From Microcystis aeruginosa NIES-4325 (GTDB lineage: Bacteria > Cyanobacteriota > Cyanobacteriia > Cyanobacteriales > Microcystaceae), in the NCBI RefSeq assembly GCF_008974145.1, contig NZ_BJKP01000010.1, forward strand, positions 1 to 46,399: a stretch of DNA of 46,399 bases, written 5' to 3'. The position numbers and the translations under genes were made by a program. Below, in pieces: positions 41,005 to 46,399 of this stretch (its first letter is position 1; the number at the start of each line of letters is the position of its first letter). The notes under the pieces were generated by a model. That model made no database searches, was not told the origin of the DNA, and was given only the letters and a program-made list of their open reading frames with translations.

Positions 41005-41262
41005 TTAAAATTGCCCATTTTCCGACCTTTCCCAGGAAGGGGCGAAAGGTGGACAAATCAAAGGACAGGCGCGCCAATGACTGTGGACAGGGACTCCCAA
41101 GCGTTGACAATAGCCATTTCCTCTCCCCTGAAACCTATAAAACCGACAGTAACGACAGGTGGAGGAACAAGTGGCAACTTTCGGGAGAGGATTTCCCGTG
41201 GTTTCGATCGCTGTTAGTTTTGGGGATAGGGTGGAAATGGTGTCTAGCAAGGAAGTCTCCAA
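41005..41262 (-). CDS. small Cys-rich cyanobacterial protein
   Basis: This 85-residue protein contains six Cys: C32, C36 and C39 in TCSSTCRYC, C52 in GYCQRLGVPV, and C66 and C70 in WRACPLIC, followed by PPFAPSW. I recall similar small proteins throughout cyanobacteria and no known role. The Cys pattern suggests metal or iron-sulfur binding, or a redox role, but that is inference. No signal peptide is apparent. Plus-strand frames overlap the same DNA, but they lack this conservation pattern and I do not call them. Confidence 0.65.
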   Translation of the reverse strand: METSLLDTISTLSPKLTAIETTGNPLPKVATCSSTCRYCRFYRFQGRGNGYCQRLGVPVHSHWRACPLICPPFAPSWERSENGQF

Positions 41263-41388
41263 GGCTAACGGGGTTCACTAGCGACTCTTACCGTACCTAG
41301 TCCCAAATTATGTCACAGTCGCCCATCCTCCCGGAGTATAACGGTTGACACGCCCCTAAAAAATTGAGGAAATCCCTTGCTGCCAGAC

Positions 41389-42084
41389 CTATTCCACCAC
41401 AACACGCTTAGAAAAGCCCCAACTTAAGGAGGCCGCCACCATCATTAATACCATCCACTCTGGCGGTAAATAGGTTGGTTGACAAGCTTTTAACAACAAT
41501 CTTCCCCCTACCGCTAAAACCGTCAGATAGGCCGCATCTTGTAGGTAAACAAACTCAGCTAACCACCTGACAAATAAACCGGTCAAAAATCGTAGGGCTA
41601 ACATTCCCAAAATACCACCAGTCAGGAGAATCCAGAATCGATCGGCTAGGGCGATCGCTGTTGTCACACTATCGAGGGAAAAAGCCAGATCCGTAAAAGC
41701 AATCAGAACAATAACACGGCCAAAAGATTCTATGGCGAGATTAGGGGCAAAATTTTGGTCTTCTATGTCTATATCTAAAAATTTCTGGCAAAAATGCTTA
41801 CCCGCTAACCAGAGCAGATAAATAGCACCCAGTACCTCCACCTGCCAAAATTTAACTGTCCAACTGGCACTGACTAACAGGGCAACTCTTAACACAAATG
41901 CCCCGACTAATCCCCAGTTTAAGGCCTGGCGTTGTTGTCTGGGGTCGGGAAGTTCTCGCACCAAAGCGGCCAGGGCGACGGCATTATCGGCCGATAGAAT
42001 AGTTTCTAAGACTGCCAGGGTGAGAATAGTGCCGCAAGTGGTTAGAGAGAGATTTTCAGCTATATCGAGAATTTGAACGGACAT
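41389..42084 (-). CDS. TerC-family membrane protein
   Basis: This 231-residue TerC-type protein has seven or so helices, the ETILSADNAVALAALV block (first acidic pair) and the FSLDSVTTAIALADRFWILL block, which hold the conserved Asp residues of the family. TerC proteins export Mn2+ or help thylakoid membrane protein insertion in plants and cyanobacteria, and were first named for tellurite resistance. Which of these applies here cannot be told. It points away from the pentapeptide gene. A 374-base gap lies between them, with inverted repeats. Confidence 0.88.
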   Translation of the reverse strand: MSVQILDIAENLSLTTCGTILTLAVLETILSADNAVALAALVRELPDPRQQRQALNWGLVGAFVLRVALLVSASWTVKFWQVEVLGAIYLLWLAGKHFCQKFLDIDIEDQNFAPNLAIESFGRVIVLIAFTDLAFSLDSVTTAIALADRFWILLTGGILGMLALRFLTGLFVRWLAEFVYLQDAAYLTVLAVGGRLLLKACQPTYLPPEWMVLMMVAASLSWGFSKRVVVE

Positions 42085-42282
42085 ATAATTATATTTTTAC
42101 TCCTATCACGTTGTAGATGCGTCTTGGTATTTCCTGCTAGGATTCTTGACTATTTTTTTGTCAGTATCAATCCAAGGTCAAGTTCTTGAGCTTGCGATCG
42201 AGGGTGAGATTGCTGACAACACTCTCCTTGACTAGGATTTTGACCAGACAGTATCATCTTAGGTACGGGACAAGCATAAAAG

Positions 42283-42389
42283 CAAATATTCTTAATTGTC
42301 GTTTTAATAAATAAAAGTGATGAAAGGGCGAGGAAGTTTCCCAGCTTTCCATAAAGCAAATTTATGGATTTGAAAACAAAGAATATTTG
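42283..42389. promoter_or_regulatory. inverted repeats in the gap before the pentapeptide gene
   Basis: CAAATATTCTT (42283-42293) and AAGAATATTTG (42379-42389) are perfect inverted 11-mers, with an inner hairpin CCATAAA-gcaaa-TTTATGG (42349-42367). Between 42085 and 42458 I see no gene. The arrangement could be an operator pair or a messenger RNA leader structure for the gene at 42459. Confidence 0.4.
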
Positions 42390-42458
42390 TTTTTATTAAA
42401 GCCATTGCCTAGAGTGAAAACAGAGACTGAAAAAGATCACTCAAGGAGATCAAAAACG

Positions 42459-43001
42459 ATGAAACCGACGCTACTGACAGCCTTCTGTCTATTGCTACTG
42501 ACAGTTTTTTCTTGCTTCCACCCTGCCATCGCTAGGGCCGTTACCACCACTGACGGCGCACCGGCAAAAATTACTCTAGTCGAGCCAGCGGCCGCCGGGG
42601 ATAATCGGCAAAAACTACAGGCAACCAACGCCTGTGTCGGTTGTGACTTTAACGGAATTAGCCTCAAAGATTTAAACTTGTCCTCGGCCAATCTAGAAGG
42701 AGCAAACCTCAGCCAAACGGATCTAGAAAGAACCAACCTACAGGGTGCTAACCTGAAAGGGACTGACCTACGGGGAGCCGACCTCGGCAAAACTCTCCTA
42801 GCGGGGGCCGATTTAAGCGGGGCCAATCTCTTAGGTGCAGATTTAGAAAAAGCCAACCTGCAAGGGGCAAACTTAACCAACGCCAATCTGCAAAAAGCTG
42901 ACTTAGAGAAAGCCAATCTCACTAATGCTCGGTTAGACGGTGCTAACCTACAAGATGCCGACGGTGAAGGCGCGATCGGTGTCGATCCCAATCTATTCTA
43001 A
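42459..43001 (+). CDS. exported pentapeptide-repeat protein
   Basis: This protein has 180 residues from the ATG at 42459; the open frame starts 24 codons earlier, but AAGGAG ten bases upstream and the signal peptide decide the start. The signal peptide is MKPTLLTAFCLLLLTVFSCF, ending near IARA. After a linker with CVGCDF (two Cys), about 20 pentapeptides of the A(D/N)LXX type run from 70 to 170 (SANLEGANLSQTDLERTNLQ). The protein should fold as a beta-helix in the periplasm or thylakoid lumen. The CxxC pair could bind a metal or form a disulfide. The function is unknown. Confidence 0.85.
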   Translation: MKPTLLTAFCLLLLTVFSCFHPAIARAVTTTDGAPAKITLVEPAAAGDNRQKLQATNACVGCDFNGISLKDLNLSSANLEGANLSQTDLERTNLQGANLKGTDLRGADLGKTLLAGADLSGANLLGADLEKANLQGANLTNANLQKADLEKANLTNARLDGANLQDADGEGAIGVDPNLF

Positions 43002-43056
43002 AAAAAGTTTTTATGGCAGAATCAAGTTTTAGCGGTTTTCAAGGAGAGCAATATCT

Positions 43057-43386
43057 ATGGAAATTACTCCTTTTTCTCAGCGATCGCTAGATGGGGAGGG
43101 ATCGGAAATGCTGCTAGACTTTAAAAAAGCCCATCAGCAAGATTTAAAGGCAATTGCGGAGATTTTGGCAATAATTAGTCACCAATCACCAGAAAAGGTA
43201 GAAATTCTCTTGGATACAATGCTAAAACAACTGATAGAGCCAAAAACACCTTTTTACGAGACGGCAACACCGACGGAACGAGCGCAAGCTTTTCGGGATT
43301 GGGCAAGTAGTCACGATCGAGGCAGCGCACTTTTATCCGACTATGCCGTAAGTCGCGATAGTATCTTTGACGATGAGTGCCTGTGA
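43057..43386 (+). CDS. VapB-like antitoxin
   Basis: This 109-residue acidic protein resembles cyanobacterial antitoxins paired with PIN toxins. It has a helical middle (KAHQQDLKAIAEILAIISHQ) and a toxin-binding-like C-terminus (SDYAVSRDSIFDDE). The assignment rests on the adjacent PIN-domain remnant and the tail. Its stop codon (TGA at 43384-43386) lies 24 bases before the toxin's first in-frame ATG. GGAGA lies about ten bases before its own start. Confidence 0.6.
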   Translation: MEITPFSQRSLDGEGSEMLLDFKKAHQQDLKAIAEILAIISHQSPEKVEILLDTMLKQLIEPKTPFYETATPTERAQAFRDWASSHDRGSALLSDYAVSRDSIFDDECL

Positions 43387-43797
43387 CTTTGTGCGGAACC
43401 TGATCACACCATGTATGGCGATGCTGTGGGTGCGACAAGTCTATTATTGGGACAAGGAGAAAAACTCTATATCGCACCACAGAATTTAATCGAGTTTTGG
43501 AACGTTTACACCCGTCCAATTAATAGAAATGGTTTAGGACGCACAGTGGCCGCAGCCAAGGCTGAAATCGATCGCCTAAAGTCACTTTTTCCCATTATTG
43601 ACGATCTGCCCGCTATTTATCCCGAATGGGAACGCTTAGTCTTCACCTATTCAGTCAAGGGTGTGCAGGTACATGATGCGAAGCTAGTAGCAGCCATGTG
43701 CGTTCATGACCTTACACATATTCTGACCTTTAATGTTGACGATTTTAGCCGTTACCCGGAAATAATCGCCGTTCATCCTGCGACCGTCAGGTGCTAA
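43387..43797 (+). pseudogene. VapC-like PIN toxin lacking its N-terminus
   Basis: The frame directly after the antitoxin's TGA reads LCAEPDHTMYGDAVGATSLL and then the PIN body (LYIAPQNLIEFWNVYTRP, VQVHDAKLVAAMCVHDLTHI, FNVDDFSRYP). PIN toxins normally start with a Met-x-Leu-Leu-Asp-Thr-Asn type strand that supplies the first catalytic Asp; these residues are missing, though later acidic residues are present. A small deletion at the antitoxin-toxin junction explains it. Translation from the ATG at 43411 would give a 128-residue product without the first Asp, probably an inactive nuclease. Confidence 0.75.
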
Positions 43798-43812
43798 CAA
43801 TAAGGGTGACTT

Positions 43813-44816
43813 TTAAGCAAAAACGCGAGCATCCCGAGGACGAACATAAACTTGCTCCCCGACTTTGAGATGCAATTGAGCCAGTTGTTCTCGATTAAGA
43901 TGGGCAATCAGGAGAGAGCGATCCGGTAGAATTAATTCCACATCGATCGCCCAACCCAGATGGATAATGCGCTCGACTTTTGCCTCAATGCTAGACCCAT
44001 TGGGAGAAGAGAGAATTTCTAGATCGTGGGGACGAATAAAAATCTTGACTCCGTTACTACCCCCCCAAGCTGCCCGAATAGTGCAGCCGAGGTCGGTGGC
44101 AAAACATTCACCCGGCCGATAAAACTCATCACAAAAGGGGAGGCAGGATGATCGTACACCTGATCGGGAGTTCCCACCTGTTCGATTTTACCCTCATTGA
44201 AAATTACGATCTCGTCGGCCACTTCCATGGCTTCCTCTTGGTCGTGGGTGACAAAAACACTGGTGACATGGACTTCCTCGTGTAACTGTCGCAACCAAAC
44301 TCGTAGCTCTTTTCTAACTTTGGCATCCAGGGCCCCAAAAGGCTCATCTAATAATAATACTTCCGGTTCCACCGCTAAGGCCCGGGCTAGGGCAACCCGT
44401 TGACGTTGACCCCCGGATAGTTGGGCTGGATAGCGATCGCCCAATCCCTGCAATTGAATTAAACTCAAGAGACTGTCCACTCGTTTTTGAATGTAGTCGG
44501 GGGCAGCTTTGCGAATCTTTAAACCGAAAGCGATATTCTGACGCACCGTCAGGTGTTTAAAAAGCGCATAATGCTGAAAAACAAAGCCAATCTTCCTTTT
44601 TCTGACATTTAAATGGGTTGTGTCTTTGCCGTTGATGATAATTTTGCCTGTGTCGGGGGGTTCTAATCCTGCGATCGCTCTCAGGAGAGTGGTTTTTCCC
44701 GAACCGGACGGCCCCAGCAGTGCCACCAGACGATTCGATTTGATCTCTAGGTTGATGTTGTCTAAAGCAGTAAAGGCGCCGAATTGTTTCGATACTTGCT
44801 CGATGATGATACTCAC
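43813..44816 (-). pseudogene. cysA: sulfate ABC transporter ATP-binding protein with frameshift
   Basis: CysA is the ATPase of the sulfate/thiosulfate importer. The first 237 residues are intact: Walker [10 protein letters not shown], the signature [15 protein letters not shown] and Walker [12 protein letters not shown]. After GRVNV the frame goes wrong. Adding one base in the A-run at 44101-44104 restores [28 protein letters not shown] and a normal C-terminus ending in VYVRPRDARVFA, for about 334 residues in all. As read, the frame ends at 44019 with a truncated regulatory domain. The one-base loss could be a true mutation or a sequencing error in a homopolymer. No cysT/cysW permease gene is nearby. 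Confidence 0.85.
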
Positions 44817-45090
44817 GGTGGCTAATCCTCTGGCAAAAAATGTATAGGGTTTGACCGTATTTTAACTATGATTTAATCTTAATCGTATTAAAATACAATT
44901 ACATTTTACAGGATAGCAAAAAAATTAAGTTTTGATTCGGGAGATTACTGGTTATAAACAGAGACTAAAAAGATTAAACAGCGATAAAAGCTTACTGTTA
45001 CTGTTTTTTACGCTTTTAAATGCTTAATTCACTAATTTTGTCCCCTAACCACCAGAAACGCAGCGGAGAAGAGAGACAACTGAGGCAAAA

Positions 45091-45888
45091 ATGGACTATT
45101 CTTTATTGACAATATTTAGCTTTTTTATCGGAATTATCGTGGGATTAACGGGAATTGGCGGTTCATCCTTGATTACACCCCTATTGATCTTTGTATTTCA
45201 GGTTCCCGCTACCACCGCAGTGGGTTCCGATGTGGTAGCGGCCGGGTTGATGAAAGTGGTCGGCACCGTTCGTCACTGGCAACAGCAAACGATCGAGTTA
45301 GAGGTGGTAAAATGGCTAGTAATTGGCAGTGTACCCAGTTCTCTGTTAGGATTAGTCGGTTTTCGCTATTTTCAGCAGAATAGCTCCCTCAATCTCGATC
45401 AATGGTTGCCTCATATCATCGGTCTTGTCTTGATGATCGTGACTGTCCTAGCGGCCCTGGAACTACTAATCTCCTTATTTTTTCCCGATTTGTCCCCTTG
45501 GTCCTGGCCAAAATTAGATTTAACCACTCGCTCTGGTCAGATAAAAACAACGGTATTAGGGGCAGTTTTAGGCTATTTGGTCGGTTTAACCAGTATTTCC
45601 AGTGGTTCCTTATTTGCATTGGTCTTGATGACCTTTTTTCACCTTGATTCTCGCAAATTAGTTGGTACAGATCTATCGCAAGCGTCCATCCTCTTAACCT
45701 GTACTTCCATCGGTCATCTGGGATTAGGAACAGTCGATTGGAATCTGGTACTTCCCATCTGGTTGGGTGGAATACCGGGGGTAGTAGTGGGAGCAAGATT
45801 ATCGGAATATTTCCCCAAAAATGCCCTAAAAATACTGCTTTATACGGTTCTAGTCACGGTCAGTTGGCGCTTACTTCAACCCACCTAA
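45091..45888 (+). CDS. TauE/SafE-family sulfite exporter-like protein
   Basis: This 265-residue membrane protein has eight or so helices. It matches the TauE/SafE family: GIIVGLTGIGGSSLITPLLI at the start, TTAVGSDVVAAGLMKVVGTV, and the second-half repeat AVLGYLVGLTSISSGSLFAL with RKLVGTDLSQASILL. These proteins export sulfite, sulfoacetate or other organosulfur anions. The substrate is unknown, but the frameshifted sulfate importer ATPase next door is on the same theme. GAGG lies nine bases before the ATG. It is transcribed away from cysA, with a 274-base gap in which I see nothing distinctive. Confidence 0.85.
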   Translation: MDYSLLTIFSFFIGIIVGLTGIGGSSLITPLLIFVFQVPATTAVGSDVVAAGLMKVVGTVRHWQQQTIELEVVKWLVIGSVPSSLLGLVGFRYFQQNSSLNLDQWLPHIIGLVLMIVTVLAALELLISLFFPDLSPWSWPKLDLTTRSGQIKTTVLGAVLGYLVGLTSISSGSLFALVLMTFFHLDSRKLVGTDLSQASILLTCTSIGHLGLGTVDWNLVLPIWLGGIPGVVVGARLSEYFPKNALKILLYTVLVTVSWRLLQPT

Positions 45889-45898
45889 TCTCCAAAGT

Positions 45899-46333
45899 TC
45901 ACTCGAAGGTCATCATACTACCCATCAACAGATCGGGACTGGTGGCGACAAAATAGATAATTCCCGCACCGAGAATAACGATCGCTAAACTAAATAGTAG
46001 CACCCATCGATCGGCTGGTTCGTAGGTATCTTCATCTATATCTCGTCTGACTGTAAAATAATGGGCTGTGGTCAAAAATACGGTCAATAAACCCACCAAA
46101 GCAAACATTAAGCCTAATTTCCAACCGTAACCGGGACGAGGAACCAGGGGAGGATGAAAGGCCCGTAAGCGCAGAATAACCATACCAAAACCCATTAATG
46201 CGATCGCTGTTCGCATCCAAGACAGATAGGTGCGTTCATTGGCCAGATGATCTCGGACTCGATTTGGGTTGACTTTTTTCGGTTGACTGCTAGTCTTGGT
46301 TTCGGTCACTTGCGATTTGAGAAAAAATAACAT
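45899..46333 (-). CDS. YidH/DUF202 family membrane protein (copy 2)
   Basis: This 144-residue paralogue of the protein at 40536 has RDHLANERTYLSWMRTAIAL, GFGMVILRLR, LGLMFALVGLLTVFLTTAHY and LFSLAIVILGAGIIYFVATSP. Its N-terminal 25 residues are Lys/Gln/Thr-rich (MLFFLKSQVTETKTSSQPKK). It is convergent with the TauE-like gene (ten bases between stop codons). The function is unknown. Retention of both copies suggests distinct roles or regulation. Confidence 0.85.
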   Translation of the reverse strand: MLFFLKSQVTETKTSSQPKKVNPNRVRDHLANERTYLSWMRTAIALMGFGMVILRLRAFHPPLVPRPGYGWKLGLMFALVGLLTVFLTTAHYFTVRRDIDEDTYEPADRWVLLFSLAIVILGAGIIYFVATSPDLLMGSMMTFE

Positions 46334-46399
46334 GATCGGGATGACTAAGGTTCAGTTTTAAATCGATCGCTTGAGAAGATAATGTTATTGTATGGCAGT

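Noticed and set aside
41011-41300. Plus-strand frames of 68 and 83 codons near 41.0-41.3 kb
   Set aside because: They are antisense to the Cys-rich gene and show no conserved pattern or start signal.
42437-42991. A 184-codon minus-strand frame over the pentapeptide gene
   Set aside because: It is a shadow of the periodic pentapeptide codons on the other strand, rich in Arg/Leu/Ala/Pro as such shadows are.

Overview
The window looks like chromosomal DNA of a unicellular bloom-forming cyanobacterium, most likely Microcystis or a close relative. The reasons are a cyanobacterial gene set (Ycf66, DUF2996, DUF3110, AAA-WD40 and CHAT proteins, pentapeptide proteins), frequent HIP1 octamers (GCGATCGC), heptanucleotide repeats between genes, PEP-CTERM anchoring, and a high load of small transposon remnants. 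The species is inferred, not proven. There is no rRNA, tRNA, CRISPR array or prophage that I can see.

Layout. 1-1.8 kb is mobile debris: an IS4-type transposase cut by the window edge, an IS982-type remnant and a TA-flanked MITE. 1.8-3.6 kb carries small conserved genes (DUF2996, DUF3110, yraN) and a probable decayed small gene ending in a strong terminator. 3.8-8.7 kb holds a TPR protein, a cyanobacterial protein of unknown function, and a diverged tandem duplication that copied one small gene and the 5' end of an MprF-like membrane protein gene. 8.8-13.6 kb has a 1107-residue AAA-WD40 protein and Ycf66 with an expanded repetitive tail. 13.7-19 kb holds a PEP-CTERM GDSL hydrolase, holA, a CHAT-FHA protein, a TIR-bounded MITE and corA. 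19.2-20.6 kb is a solo tnpB element. 20.7-23.1 kb is pdxA-gabD.

23.2-30.1 kb is the most notable part: an HKD (phospholipase D-like) nuclease fused to a SNF2 helicase, followed by an Eco57I-type adenine methyltransferase. I read this as a two-gene, ATP-dependent restriction-modification or defence module. A small metallopeptidase-like gene follows, then recA on the other strand.

30.9-38.2 kb is mostly housekeeping: recA, an aldo/keto reductase, a pentapeptide membrane protein, a PAP2 phosphatase, cysK with a remnant of a cystathionine gamma-synthase-like gene, an MgtC-like protein and a secreted coiled-coil protein. 38.4-46.4 kb is a membrane, ion and stress region: a Crp-type regulator, a CadD-like transporter, a prohibitin, two DUF202 paralogues, TerC, a lumenal pentapeptide protein, a VapBC pair whose toxin lacks its N-terminus, a frameshifted cysA and a TauE-like exporter.

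Working together: cysK, the frameshifted sulfate-importer ATPase and TauE all touch sulfur metabolism but are scattered rather than in one operon. The helicase and methyltransferase form the clearest functional partnership. Several gene remnants (the transsulfuration enzyme, WD40, VapC, CysA and the MprF-like 5' copy) show active gene decay around the repeats.
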